DNA of 64,000 bases from Littorina saxatilis (GCF_037325665.1 NC_090252.1:71162108-71226107), one strand, 5' to 3'. Shown: positions 21,916 through 32,594, counted from the stretch's first letter. Notes: generated by a model not told the origin, from the letters alone. Program-made: numbers and translations.

Positions 21916-24900
21916 ATGTTTTTATGTAAGATGTTTTTTTTTATATTGTTTTTTTGTAGCTCAGACATAGTTTTTTTTTTATTGCAGCGTAACCAATGCC
22001 CGCACTGTGAACAGGTTTTTACACAAAACTACAACCTTAACGTTCATGTTAACGAAGCCCATAACAAAGCCAGACCTTTTCTCTGTGCTATGTGCGGCAA
22101 GTCGTTTAGCAGAAAACACGGCCTTGCTCGTCATGAAAACTCAAACAAAAACTGTCAAGATGCCGCGAGTCGGACACCTCCACCACCAGTGCCGACAGGC
22201 GGACAGAAAAGAAAAAGTTCGCCTTCACAGGATGCCCCTCCCCCAAAAAAGGGATTAAACAAACGAAGTCTAGAAAAAGAAAAAATCAAAAAGTTACCTT
22301 TTGAAGAAAGACAAATGTACGAAAAGCATTGGAATTCTGTTAAATCTCATAAGCGGCCTGGTAAACTCCAGTCAACCTATACCATTCTCTGGAACCCTTG
22401 TTCTGATTTCCCTGATTGGGACGAGTCGCTTCTTGATCTGTTCCATGAACAAAACAAACGCTTCAAAATCAATTTTTCTCACTCTTTTCTTCTCAAAAAC
22501 AAAGAGTCGGGTGACTTGTCTTTCTTTCATGCCTCAGTCAATAACCACTCTGTCTTACAACGACCGCGCCTGATCAACTCAAAACAGGACTTTCTTTCTT
22601 TTCTTGGTGAAATCAGTGACCATGACATTTTAGAACAAGTTAGACTCGAACGCCCAAACTCTCGGTATGCTGTTCATACCATCATGTCTTCCAGTTTCTA
22701 TGTCACGCCTTTGACTGACTTTCCTATCGGATGTGCCTGTGGTAGTCTACCTGACTACATCACAAACACACCGTTCTTGCACAAACTCCAAAAAGATCAG
22801 AATCAGCATTTTCCTTATACTGATGGTCTGTGTCTCTTTCGCTGTCTTGCTTTGCACAAAGGAGCCTCGCGTCATTCTTTGCAAAAACCCACAAAAACCT
22901 TGTTCAAACAGTGGGCCGGACATTCTCCCCCTGTCCACTTTTCGGGGGTCACTTTGTTTCAACTTGAGTCGATTGAATCTGAGTTTAAGGTGAACATAGA
23001 TGTGTTTGAGTTTGATGAGAACCAAACACCTGTCTGTCTCGTTCCTCTGCGTCGTAGCGCTTACAAACATTCTGGTGTTATGCGTCTCTTGCGTTACAAA
23101 GACCATTTCATGTACATTTTAGATATTGATAAACTCGGTCATGCGTTGGCTTGTTCCAAATGCGGGAAACTCTGGTCGTCTTTGTCTCAAATGAATCGAC
23201 ATGAACAGACTTGTCAGGGTGAGGGCTCAAAAGAAACCTTGAAAGGCGGGGTTTACTCACCACCTCAAAACATTTTTCAACAGCTACAAAACCACGGTGT
23301 TCAGGTAGCCACAGATTTTGTTTTTCCCTACAGAGCGACGTTTGATTTTGAGGTGTTTTTTGACACAGATAACTTGCCACAGACAAAATCGGCTGAGTCT
23401 AACTGTACACAGTATACAGCAAAACATATTCCTCTTTCTGTTTCTGTATGCAGTAATGTTCCCCATTTCACAGAACCAACCTGTTTTGTGAGTAAAGGTG
23501 ACCCTCAAGAACTAGTGGATAACATGGTTAACTACCTAGAACGTATCTCCGAGACCTCCTGCGCTCTTCTTTGTGAAGAATTTAAAGATGTGTTTGATCA
23601 GTTGACTGAGATCGAAGAGACACAACAACAAGAGACAGATAGCCTCAACATCCCCGTAGAAAGACTCAGACAGAAATTATATGAGTATTTACAAGAACTG
23701 CCTGTCGTAGGTTTCAATTCTTCCCGCTACGATCTGAATGTGATCAAACCTTTTCTCATTGAAAAGTTTGTCAAAGACAAAACAGCCCATAACGATCTTC
23801 CAAAAGACGACAGTCAAACAGACCCTGTTTTTGAACCAGATGGTTTTGATACCGTGGGTGAAGAAGAAGAAGAAGAAGAGAAAGAGGAAGAAGAAGAAGA
23901 AGAAGACAAAGAAGTCAAAACAGAGGGAAAAAAGAAGGCCCCTAAAAGACCCCCTTTCAAGTTTGTTGTTAAACGAAACAATCAGTATATGTGTCTTTGT
24001 ACAGACAAACTTCGGTTTCTCGACATCAACAATTTTCTTGCGCCAGGTTTTAGTTATTCCAAGTACCTCAAGGCGTTCGGTGTCGAAGAGCAAAAGGGTT
24101 TTTTCTGTTATGAATACGTCACTAGTCTAAGTACACTAGACGAAAGAGAACTCCCACCCCATGCAGCTTTTTTTAGTAAGCTCAAAAACTCAAATATTTC
24201 TGATACAGAGTACGCTTTTTGTCAGCGTGTGTGGACTGAAAACAAAATGACGACTTTGAAGGATTTTTTGGTGTGGTACAACAACCTAGACACAGGGCCG
24301 TTTCTGGTTGCTTTGCAGCATCAGATTAGTATGTACGCTAGTCTGCGAGTTGATTTGCTGAAAGACGGTATTTCTGTCCCCGGTGTGACACTGAAGTATC
24401 TGTTTGACACGTTGTCTTCAGATACCTACTTTTCACTTTTTAACGAAAAACAAAAAGATGTTCACGCACTTTTGCGAAAGAACATTGTCGGGGGTCCGTC
24501 TATTGTCTTTCACAGATACCACGAAAAAGACAAAACACACATTCGTGGTAATCAAGACAAGCCGGTACAGTCTGTTCAGGGATTTGATGCAAATGCGCTG
24601 TATTTAGCTGCACTCATGCAAGACATGCCCACAGAGCACCCTGTCATTCGTAGAAAAGAAAACGCTTTTAAAGCGGAAAAAACAGATCCCTACGGTCAGC
24701 TAGCTCGGGAATGGTTGGAGTGGGTCATGGCCTCAAAACAGATCCATCTCCAACATAAGTTTAACGCGAAAGAGAAGGCCCTTGGTCGAAAAAAGATTAG
24801 GGTTGATGGTTGGGATGCCGCAAATCAAATTTGCTATCAGTTTCACGGATGTTTGTTCCACGGGCATGACTGTTCTGTGACCGCCGGTAAAACGACTAAC

Positions 24901-26349
24901 CCTGTCACCGGAAAAACACTAGTTGAACTCAGAGAACATACAAGCAACATTACCAAATACTTGCGTGAGGATGTGGGTGTGATTGTCGTCGAAAAATGGG
25001 AGTGTGAATGGCACGCAGACAAAAAACAAAACACCCACATTCAGACTTTTCTACAAGGTCGTTTTCCGACACTTAAACCCTTCCGGCATCCTTCTACCAT
25101 CACAGATCAAACTGTCTTAGACGCGGTGCAAAACAAAACTTTGTTCGGGTTGGTACAGTGTGATATTTATGTACCTGACCATCTAAAAGAACATTTCAGT
25201 GAAATGCAGCCTATTTTCAAAAATGAGTCTGTCAGCCGAGAACAGATCGGGGATTTTATGAAAGACTACGCTGAAAAACACAAGCTCTTATCCCAACCAC
25301 GCCGTACACTTGTTGGGAGTTACCACGGTGAACAAATTCTGCTAGCCACACCCCTCTTGTTTTGGTACGTGCAGCACGGGTTGGTTGTTGAAAACATCAC
25401 GCTGATCGTAGAGTATCAACCCAAAACCTGTTTCCGTCAGTTTGGTGACAGCGTTTCAAACGCGAGACGAGCAGGGGACCAAGACCCGTCAAAAGCTATC
25501 TTAGCTGAAACTTTCAAACTGCTCGGTAACTCAGCCTACGGGAAAACCTTAACTAACGTGGCCAACCATCGTGATATTCATTACGTTTTGTCTGACGAGG
25601 CCTCAAAACTGATCAACAACGGTCGTTTTCAAAAACTAACAGAAGTAACAGAGGTTGTCACTGAAGTAGAGATGACTAAAAAAAAAATCAACTGGTCACT
25701 TCCCTCTCAGATTGGTTACTTTGTTTACCAGTACGCTAAACTACGCATGTTGGAGTTTCATTTTGATTTTCTAGATAAGTTTGTGTCCAGAGCCGACTAC
25801 CAGCTTTTGGAAATGGATACAGATTCTCTGTACATGGCGCTTAGCGCTTCAACGTTAGAAGAGGTGGTTCGTCCTGAACTGCGAGAGCAGTTTTACAAAG
25901 TGTATAACCAATGGTTCCCTGCACAAGCCTGTGACCAACACGAGGCAGCCTTCCAAAACACCCGTTTAGCTAACGCCCCATGGGACGCGACTCTCTGTCA
26001 GGCCTGTACAGCGCGTGTCCAGTACGATAAACGAACACCCGGTCTCTTTAAAACCGAATACCAAGGAAATTTGTTCATTGGTTTGTGTTCTAAAACCTAC
26101 TTTTGTGAGGGAGACAGTGGGACCAAATTTAGTTCAAAAGGTTTGAACAAAAACCAAAACAAACTGACAAAAGAGTCTTACCAACAGGTGCTTCTAACGC
26201 AAGAAAGTGGTGGCGGTACAAACACTGGTTTCAAGACAGACGGAAAGTCTATGTTCACCTATTCCCAAACCAGAAAGTCACTCTCGTTTTTCTACATCAA
26301 GCGTGTGATCGCTTCTGATGGGGTTTCAACCCTGCCTACACCCGTCTAA
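21916..26349 (+). CDS. Protein-primed type B DNA polymerase of element K (fossil part)
   Basis: The frame is about 1,450 residues. The N-terminal part has C2H2 fingers (CPHCEQVF..H and CAMCGKSF..H, near residues 29-75) and a further CSKCGKLW..H finger near 405. A glutamate/lysine-rich linker follows near 650. The polymerase motifs come in order: exonuclease-like GFNSSRYDLNV, motif A GFDANALYLAALM, motif B KLLGNSAYGKTL, and motif C MDTDSLYMA with the two catalytic aspartates. This set is that of the DNA_pol_B_2 group used by Polintons and related viruses. A TATA-like TATAAATAA lies near 21,677 and a T-rich acceptor ATTGCAG near 21,986, so the first codons given here may be intron and translation may begin upstream. 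Confidence 0.82.
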   Translation: MFLCKMFFFILFFCSSDIVFFLLQRNQCPHCEQVFTQNYNLNVHVNEAHNKARPFLCAMCGKSFSRKHGLARHENSNKNCQDAASRTPPPPVPTGGQKRKSSPSQDAPPPKKGLNKRSLEKEKIKKLPFEERQMYEKHWNSVKSHKRPGKLQSTYTILWNPCSDFPDWDESLLDLFHEQNKRFKINFSHSFLLKNKESGDLSFFHASVNNHSVLQRPRLINSKQDFLSFLGEISDHDILEQVRLERPNSRYAVHTIMSSSFYVTPLTDFPIGCACGSLPDYITNTPFLHKLQKDQNQHFPYTDGLCLFRCLALHKGASRHSLQKPTKTLFKQWAGHSPPVHFSGVTLFQLESIESEFKVNIDVFEFDENQTPVCLVPLRRSAYKHSGVMRLLRYKDHFMYILDIDKLGHALACSKCGKLWSSLSQMNRHEQTCQGEGSKETLKGGVYSPPQNIFQQLQNHGVQVATDFVFPYRATFDFEVFFDTDNLPQTKSAESNCTQYTAKHIPLSVSVCSNVPHFTEPTCFVSKGDPQELVDNMVNYLERISETSCALLCEEFKDVFDQLTEIEETQQQETDSLNIPVERLRQKLYEYLQELPVVGFNSSRYDLNVIKPFLIEKFVKDKTAHNDLPKDDSQTDPVFEPDGFDTVGEEEEEEEKEEEEEEEDKEVKTEGKKKAPKRPPFKFVVKRNNQYMCLCTDKLRFLDINNFLAPGFSYSKYLKAFGVEEQKGFFCYEYVTSLSTLDERELPPHAAFFSKLKNSNISDTEYAFCQRVWTENKMTTLKDFLVWYNNLDTGPFLVALQHQISMYASLRVDLLKDGISVPGVTLKYLFDTLSSDTYFSLFNEKQKDVHALLRKNIVGGPSIVFHRYHEKDKTHIRGNQDKPVQSVQGFDANALYLAALMQDMPTEHPVIRRKENAFKAEKTDPYGQLAREWLEWVMASKQIHLQHKFNAKEKALGRKKIRVDGWDAANQICYQFHGCLFHGHDCSVTAGKTTNPVTGKTLVELREHTSNITKYLREDVGVIVVEKWECEWHADKKQNTHIQTFLQGRFPTLKPFRHPSTITDQTVLDAVQNKTLFGLVQCDIYVPDHLKEHFSEMQPIFKNESVSREQIGDFMKDYAEKHKLLSQPRRTLVGSYHGEQILLATPLLFWYVQHGLVVENITLIVEYQPKTCFRQFGDSVSNARRAGDQDPSKAILAETFKLLGNSAYGKTLTNVANHRDIHYVLSDEASKLINNGRFQKLTEVTEVVTEVEMTKKKINWSLPSQIGYFVYQYAKLRMLEFHFDFLDKFVSRADYQLLEMDTDSLYMALSASTLEEVVRPELREQFYKVYNQWFPAQACDQHEAAFQNTRLANAPWDATLCQACTARVQYDKRTPGLFKTEYQGNLFIGLCSKTYFCEGDSGTKFSSKGLNKNQNKLTKESYQQVLLTQESGGGTNTGFKTDGKSMFTYSQTRKSLSFFYIKRVIASDGVSTLPTPV

Positions 26350-26722
26350 CGGGTCTCTTTCTTTTTTGACTGTGATACCCGTCTAATGGGGCTCTTTCTT
26401 TTTTGACTGTAATACCGCCGCCTGTGATATGGTTAACATTCCAATGCCAAACAACTTTGTCGTTTTTTTGTAAATAAATTTGATAAGACATGTTTTGCTT
26501 CTGTAAATAATGCTCGTATTGTTTAATCCCAAAAACCCCCAATGTGGCTTTGACATACCTTGTCAAAACGGTCCCAAGCCCGTGAAAACACAGAGGGAGG
26601 GTCAATTGCTGAATTTTATTGGTGCTTACCCCAGCTGGAGTGGTCATTAGTACCGAGCAACAGGTACAGGCACATGAAATCACATGACAAAATATAAAAC
26701 GCAATAAACCGTTTATCCGCAA
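26336..26722 (-). CDS. Possible small gene at right end of K, opposite to polymerase (fossil part)
   Basis: This open frame of up to 128 residues converges on the polymerase gene and overlaps its last codons. The first part lies in the inverted repeat; an internal start (MSYQIYLQKNDK) may be better. The C-terminus is basic and duplicated (VKKERAPLDGYHSQKRKRPVRR) because of two 44-bp tandem units at 26,350-26,412. I recognise no family, and it may be chance. Confidence 0.25.
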   Translation of the reverse strand: MRINGLLRFIFCHVISCACTCCSVLMTTPAGVSTNKIQQLTLPLCFHGLGTVLTRYVKATLGVFGIKQYEHYLQKQNMSYQIYLQKNDKVVWHWNVNHITGGGITVKKERAPLDGYHSQKRKRPVRRV

Positions 26723-26835
26723 TATCTCCTTATCACTACTTAAACACAGGCACCTTAACCTATCACTTTATGATGGGCCCTACCCTTGCGCATTGCGCAT
26801 TGCGCAAGGCCTGAGACGTGCGCTCTTATACTACT

Positions 26836-27193
26836 GTCGAATCAATTTATAGCCACGCGAAAAATACACTCTCACCTATCTCTATATATTTATAGATATA
26901 GATATACATATATATATACGGCTTCTCTGTGTGTGTGTGTGTGTTTGTGTGTGTGTGTGGGCAAAAACCTGTGGATTGTAGAGTTCTGTTTGTGATGGGG
27001 TCTAGCGGTTTTTGTCTGTCTGTATGTTCTGACATTTGAGAAGCCACAACAGATAATATAGGGCTAAGAAATAAGCTCTAAAATTCTCAAACCCGTTTGA
27101 CAGGACTTCGCCTTCAAAGGTGATTGTGGTGAACCGACACGCTGTCTGTCTCTGTCTTGTGATTCACCCCGGCGAAGCCGGGTATTCCTCTAG
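26836..27193 (+). mobile_element. Helitron H1, right part and 3' end
   Basis: After K the Helitron sequence resumes with GTCGAATCAATTTATAGCC. It ends with the hairpin CCCGGCGAAGCCGGG, then TATTCCT and CTAG at 27,190-27,193, followed by host T. This hairpin-plus-CTAG end and insertion between A and T are diagnostic of Helitrons. Confidence 0.85.
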
Positions 27194-27388
27194 TTTACAA
27201 TGAACAATTACAATAGACCACAGCGGTAATGGTCACAGGTGTTTTCCGTGAACAATAGACCACAGTGGTTAAGGTCACAGGTGTTAGAGTGAATAGTAGA
27301 CCACAGATCATGGTGGAGGTGTTGACAATGGTAGTGGTGGAGGCTGTAATGGGGAGGTGGAGGTCGTCGTCGTAGTGTGGGCGGCATT
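27194..27388 (-). other. Probable 3' UTR of the helicase-like gene, with ~45-bp repeats
   Basis: Between the stop at 27,389 and the end of the Helitron at 27,193 lie about 195 bases. They hold three degenerate copies of a unit with 'aatagaccacag.ggt.a.ggtcacaggtgt' (near 27,210, 27,252 and 27,295). No AATAAA is visible on the minus strand here, so the poly(A) site may lie within the Helitron or further left. Confidence 0.35.
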
Positions 27389-27966
27389 TCAGGACGAGAC
27401 ACACTTCCAGTCGCTTCTGCTTCTGTTGATGGCGGTGGTCGTTGTGGTGACGGCGGTGATGATGTTAGTGTTGGGGGCGGGTGTGCTGGTGGTGGTGATG
27501 GTTGTATGGGATGGCGGCGTGGTGGTGGTGGTGGTGACAGGAGGCGTGCGGACCGTGATGAGCTGGGTGGTACAACGTGATACCGCATGCAGCCTGTCTT
27601 CACGACCAACCTCGTTATCAGTTATTTTATTCTCATTGTCATACTCATCTCGGTCAAACAACACGGCCACTACGCGCCGCTCCAGGCCGTACACATGGTG
27701 ATACCACATTACTGTCACTGTGTCCGTTGCCGCCACCGCCACGTCCTGCACAACTCCCTCCCACCTCGCCCTGTTGTGTAGCCAGTCTTGATACCCCAAC
27801 ACACTCACCGGTACACCTGCATCCTTCAGTCCCTGCACCACGCCGCTAGCTGGTGATGTCACCCGCCCTGCCTCATCCGTGACGTCATCAAGTAGATCGT
27901 CGCTTCTGGTCAGGACGAACACATCACGATAGCTCAGTCGGGAAGGACTATTGGCGACGCTGCTCC
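27389..27966 (-). CDS. Host SF1-like P-loop NTPase gene, last exon (motifs IV-VI, Thr/Pro tail)
   Basis: This final coding exon has an acceptor ATTGGTTGCAG before 27,966 and enters in phase 1. Its 578 bases end at an in-frame stop. It carries YRDVFVLTRSDDLLDD (helicase motif IV position), TVTVMWYHHVYGLERRVVAV (motif V, compare the GLE(x)VV of UvrD-type helicases) and DRLHAVSRCTTQLITV (motif VI; the R of SRCTTQL is in the place of the arginine finger). The C-terminus is a low-complexity tail of Thr and Pro, encoded by ACC/GGT triplet repeats and ending DWKCVSS. With the other four exons the visible protein is 511 residues. The family name is not certain. A STAND or innate-immunity role is possible for expanded mollusc NTPases but is not shown here. 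Confidence 0.82.
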
Positions 27967-28019
27967 CTGCAACCAATGTCAAAAGGTGCTGTCTGACAAC
28001 TTCCATAATCAAAGTTCAT

Positions 28020-28198
28020 TTACAAATTGACTTGCTTCCATTTAAAACTTCTCTGTCTTCATTGTTGATTGACGCCCTCCCAAAGCCTAATTGAAGCCCG
28101 ACGGAGCGAAGCGAAGGAGGGCTTCAATTTAGGCTTTGGGAGGGCGTCAATTCACGATGAAGACCGAGATGTTTCAAATGGAAGCATGTCAATGTAAT
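28020..28198. mobile_element. Foldback element (~180 bp palindrome)
   Basis: TTGACGCCCTCCCAAAGCCTAA at 28,069-28,090 is mirrored by TTAGGCTTTGGGAGGGCGTCAA at 28,128-28,150. The pairing continues outward (CTTGCTTCCATTT against AAATGGAAGCATG) for about 85 bases per arm. It lies in the last intron of the helicase-like gene, 50 bases from the acceptor, and has no coding content. Confidence 0.8.
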
Positions 28199-28199
28199 T

Positions 28200-28850
28200 G
28201 TAATCTAATCTGACGACGATCTCTTTCCTGCTTTCATGCGGTTGTAAACAGACAGAATTGGTTCTGTTCTGTTCACATACTACTTTCAGTCCACCTGCCT
28301 GCAAGGGTCAAGTCCCAAGAAATATGTCTCCGTATTCCTATCTTGTCACTCAGCTCCTGGTTGTTTTTTCCTTTCACATACATTTTCCCTTCTTTTTTTA
28401 TGGGTTTCTGGACAGCAAACACTAAACAATTTCTTTTCATCTCAAAAGCGATCTTTGGAATTGACTGACATAGCCCCGAATAATTCATGCATCAACGTAC
28501 GTCAAGCAATCGACGTTATCACTTCGCATAATTTATGGTCTCGGTATTTCGAAGGCCTTGCATATTTTTTACTTGTAAAACGACCCTCAACGCTAACCGA
28601 GACTAGTTGAGGTTGTATTGATGCGCCTGGCCAGCAGTTGATCATTGGTGTTTGTAACTGGTGTTCTTCGAGAACTTATGACCGGTAATTTTTAATGAGT
28701 TGGGGCATTCTGACCAATCATAGAATATGTTTGATTTGAAACGCCAACTTGAATTACAATTTGTGTTAAATGACTGGTGTTTTTAGTCTCATTAAACATC
28801 CATTTTATATTTTCTAAGGGGCAGAAGGTACAATCTTCACAAACCGTTGT
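28200..28850. other. Intron sequence, no feature seen
   Basis: AT-rich unique sequence between the foldback and the tandem array. Only short unsupported open frames. Confidence 0.3.
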
Positions 28851-29585
28851 GTTTACATTTTTAAAGTTAAAGATTTGAAACTTCACACACTTGTATAGGT
28901 GCATGACTTCCAGACGTGATGTGAGACTGGTTGACCCTCGTCAAATTTGAAGGTCATGGTGGGGTCGTATTTGGTTCACAAAGTAAGATTGTTGAGTTTT
29001 CTCAAAAGATTTAGCAGCCGCTGAGCGAGAGCTTTTGAAATTCACACAATTCTATGGTTTTATAATCTTGAAATTGTATGCGAGTGTGGTTCACCCTATC
29101 AAAATGTCAAGGTCACAGCAGTGTTGTGATAAGGTGAAACATTCGAAAATAATCCCTTTAAAAAAAATGCTTATGGGGCTTGATCTTTGAAACTTCACAC
29201 ACTATCCTGGATTCGATGGATTCAAGATCTGATACAAATCTGACTGACCTTCTTCAGATATCAAGGTCACTGTGGGATGTTTTTAGGTCAAAAAGTGAGA
29301 AATTGGATTTTTGTCGAAAGTTTTTGAAGCAAGAGTTTTAAAACTTTACTAACTTCTTTGGATCGATGATCTTAAGACCTGATGTGATTTTGATTTCCCC
29401 TTTCCAAATATCAAGGTCACAGCAGGGTCATGATTTAGTGAAACAATAGAACATTTCCATTTCTTAAACATGTTTTTCAGATTAGATTTTTGAATCTGCA
29501 CACACTTCCAGAGGTTTAAGACTCCAGACGTAATACATTTTAGTCTGGTTCCCAATCGTCAAATGTCAAGGTCAGATTAGGAACA
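28850..29585. repeat. Degenerate tandem array, ~155-bp unit, with AAGGTCA motifs
   Basis: About five diverged units can be lined up by 'gaaactt.acacact', 'ctg.ttgaccct..tcaaat' and '(T)CAAGGTCA'. The last phrase, or a variant, falls at about 28,946, 29,105, 29,259, 29,411 and 29,565, a step of 151-159 bases. A weaker unit may sit at 29,985-30,150. Confidence 0.7.
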
Positions 29586-30277
29586 TGTTGAAAAAACAAA
29601 CAAACACCAGAACATGATAAGAAGCGTTTATTGCCTACCTTATGATTAGATTTTAGAGAAGAATATTCGTATATTTTAATCCTATTTTGAGTTTTGATTA
29701 AGTTGACTAGCATAACCATAATGTATTTATGATTATAAAGCATAGACGAGAGTATGTACGAGGATGTGTGTGAGAGTGTGAGTATGGATATGTGTGGTTT
29801 GGGTTATGTGTGTATTGATGTGTACTTGTATGTGTTTATTTGTTCAGAGAGTGTATGTTTTATGTGATGTTATTTCGTACACGAGCCAAAAGAAAAATTT
29901 CTGTTTGTTGCATTCAAATTATAAAGTTTTATTGAATCGAATTGATTTGAATAAGTACGCCAACAGTTTAAATGTTGGAGCTTTGAAATTTTGCACATTT
30001 TAATGCTTTGTTTGACACAGGTAAAGTTGATTTTTGTCAAATTTTCAGAAACCATTTGGGTCATGATGAAGTGAAAAATTAAGATTTGTATTTGTCTGTT
30101 AATTGTCACCAGAGCTTTGGAACATCCGGGATTTAACAACCTCCAGACATGATGCAAGTCTGCTGATGCGACTTGTATAATTTTACAGTGGATTAAGCAT
30201 AACATAATTTAAAAAAAACTTATATAGGTGTGTTTCTTCATTTTAGCATGCTTGCACCAACACTTTCTGCAATCACC

Positions 30278-30403
<126 letters not shown>

Positions 30404-30934
30404 AATTCCCTGCAAGAAGAAGAACGCCTTAGATTAACAGCTTAACAGTCGTAGTAAGCAGTCCTCTAAAGTCATCTCCAATTTGTTAATTTTTTCTTTC
30501 TTTGCTGTTATTTTCACAGTCGAAGTACTCAAAAAAGCTGAAATTATTCTGTTGTGAGGTATTGACCAAATACTTAATATTGGAACATACACCATTATAC
30601 GTATGGTTCCCGATCATCCTTATGCAAGCATTCACGGAAGACTTTATACAATAACAAATATATATCCAGTACTAATGCTTGTAAGGAAAATCCCTTATGA
30701 TCAAGTGGTAGAAATCTTTGATGAAGCAATATATGTAAATACGCGTCTCACCCTTGTTTTAAAGATCTACTTACTATCTAAGGAGCCCAAATTAACAGAA
30801 GATCCTCCTGAGTGTACATTCAGTAACTAGTTACAGAACTTTCAAAAAGCATGGCGCGTGCCCACAGCATCCTTTGACATTGGCTTACATTTACAAAAAG
30901 TAGAAAATGTTTACTATTCATCCCAACCTTTCAT

Positions 30935-30937
30935 CAT

Positions 30938-31002
<65 letters not shown>

Positions 31003-31003
31003 G
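30935..31003. repeat. (ATC)n microsatellite beside an exon donor
   Basis: About 22 ATC triplets end 14 bases from the donor of the exon at 31,017-31,369. Confidence 0.95.
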
Positions 31004-31016
31004 CTACACAACTCAC

Positions 31017-31369
31017 CCACACCCAGACGGCGCAGCACGGCAGCGATATCCTGACCACATTGTGCACAGTCCACCGGCCACCGACCTGTGTGACCGTTGC
31101 CATGATGACTCAGCCGTATCACGCTCAGCCCGTCACCAGGGGCGGGCACGCCGCTGTCGCTGTAGTCGTGGACTATGTCAAACTCTTGAACTGCTTGCTG
31201 TACTTCACGAAGGACGGCGGGCGCCGAGCGGAGGGGGACAGTGAACACCTGTGTCTGCAGTACTGGGGGTATGTCGTGGTTCCAAACAGAGGCACACCAC
31301 AGGTACAGGTGTGGTATTCGCTCCGCTAGGCGTGCTACAAGGCGTTTCTGACGGGGACCATGCTTATAC
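31017..31369 (-). CDS. Host SF1-like P-loop NTPase gene, exon 4
   Basis: This 353-base exon has an acceptor TTTTTTGTCACAG before 31,369 and a donor GTGAGT from 31,016. It enters in phase 2 and leaves in phase 1. It reads on from exon 3 as N-R-Y-K-H-G-P-R-Q-K. It carries RLAERIPHLYLWCASVWN, VFTVPLRSAPAVLREVQ and LSHHGNGHTGRWPVDC, and stays open throughout. In an SF1 helicase this would be the stretch between motifs II and IV. PLRSAP could correspond to the motif III/IV region, but that is my inference. A 60-base run of ATC triplets lies 14 bases inside the following intron. No other gene shares this stretch. Confidence 0.8.
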
Positions 31370-31502
31370 CTGTGACAAAAAATGGAGGGGTCTGACTTAA
31401 TACCGCCTGACAGCGCCCGACCTCTAACCAATGCATATACACGTTATGTGTTTGACTTTATCCCCGAGTACGCTAGTACTTGGGCTCAACAGACTTTAAT
31501 TA

Positions 31503-31549
31503 TGTGTGTGTGTGTGTGTGTGTGTCTGTGTCTGTGTGTGTGTGTGTCT
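31503..31549. repeat. (TG)n microsatellite
   Basis: TG repeat with CTG interruptions in the 15.4-kb intron. Confidence 0.9.
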
Positions 31550-31559
31550 GTCTCGACTT

Positions 31560-32590
31560 AACAGCTTATTGCTGGGAAACTACTGGGCGCAGTTCGTTCA
31601 AAAGTTGATACACTAACTTGATAATAGGTCCGATTGATCGTATTAAAACTTCATAATGTTACCTGGGACCTAAATGCGAAATAAACCACAAAAACGACTT
31701 GGCGGTGGGAGGAATTCACACGGAGCAACAGCCAGCCAGGCAGCCTGATAGAACAGCCAGCCAGCGGATACTGTCGTCACAAAAAGACGTCATGACAAAG
31801 TTACACGCAAAGCAAAAGAGACTTTGACGTCATTTACTTTTGTTCGGAATTTTCCGTCTGTTCCTAGCTTGTCAGTGAAGACCTGACGTGAGTAAGCTTA
31901 CCCAAAACGTCTTTGTTCTCTATTCACATTGCAGCTGTGAAATAATCAGTCTTGTGTCTCGGTCGTGTAGGTACAGAGTTTGCTTAAATTGCAATCATTG
32001 TGTTCGTGTTGATGACGGCTTAATAAGACAAATCAGCGAATCTATCGTGAGGAAGACGTTTATGTACAAATCACCGAACCCAACCCATTTTTTGTGTGCA
32101 TTTTTCTGAAGAATAAACTGCATGTGGTTAATTTCATCCGTTTAATGCTTGTCGAAACGAGCCATAAGGCTTTAGAATAAAAGATTTCACGCATTGCTTG
32201 GCCATCTGATCACAGATGAGGTCGCAGTTTGTAGGTTGAATCTATGAATCGGCCAGAGATAGATCTGCATTTCTGGTCAGAAACCAACATTCACACCACA
32301 GGCATTCCAAACATTTATATTGTTAAGTTATGAATAGGGTCGGCAGTATATTTTTCACTGTGATCAAATAAAAGAGAAAGGCCAGTCACCACGCACATCC
32401 TCGGCTCGCATGCAATGTATTTATATAGCAAAGGGAATGCCTGTAATTCACACAGAGCAATCACTTGGTCTTAAACGTGCACAAGACAAAAACTTTCATA
32501 CTGGGGGAGCGAGCCAGTCTGAAGAGTACTCGGGTCCAGCGCGAGCGTTTTTTTTTATAGTAATTGTATGGTATTTTCTTGCGGTGTACC
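31560..32590. other. Intron sequence, no feature seen
   Basis: It contains 'agccagccaggcagcctgat' style short repeats near 31,725-31,765 and otherwise unique sequence. Nothing coding is supported. Confidence 0.3.
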
Positions 32591-32594
32591 AAAT

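Larger units (their letters stand above)
20210..26835 (+). mobile_element. Polinton/Maverick-like element K (fossil, polymerase gene only)
   Basis: This 6.6-kb unit is flanked by the 6-bp duplication GTCGAA (20,204-20,209 and 26,836-26,841). Its terminal inverted repeats are about 230 bases, start AGTAGTA, and contain GCGCACGTCTCAGGCC and CATGTGATTTCATGTGCCTG. A 6-bp duplication and ends beginning AG are Polinton hallmarks. It carries one long type B DNA polymerase gene. Integrase, capsid, protease and packaging ATPase were not found, so it is a reduced relative or a derivative. It inserted into a Helitron and is younger than it. The polymerase frame looks whole. Confidence 0.75.
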
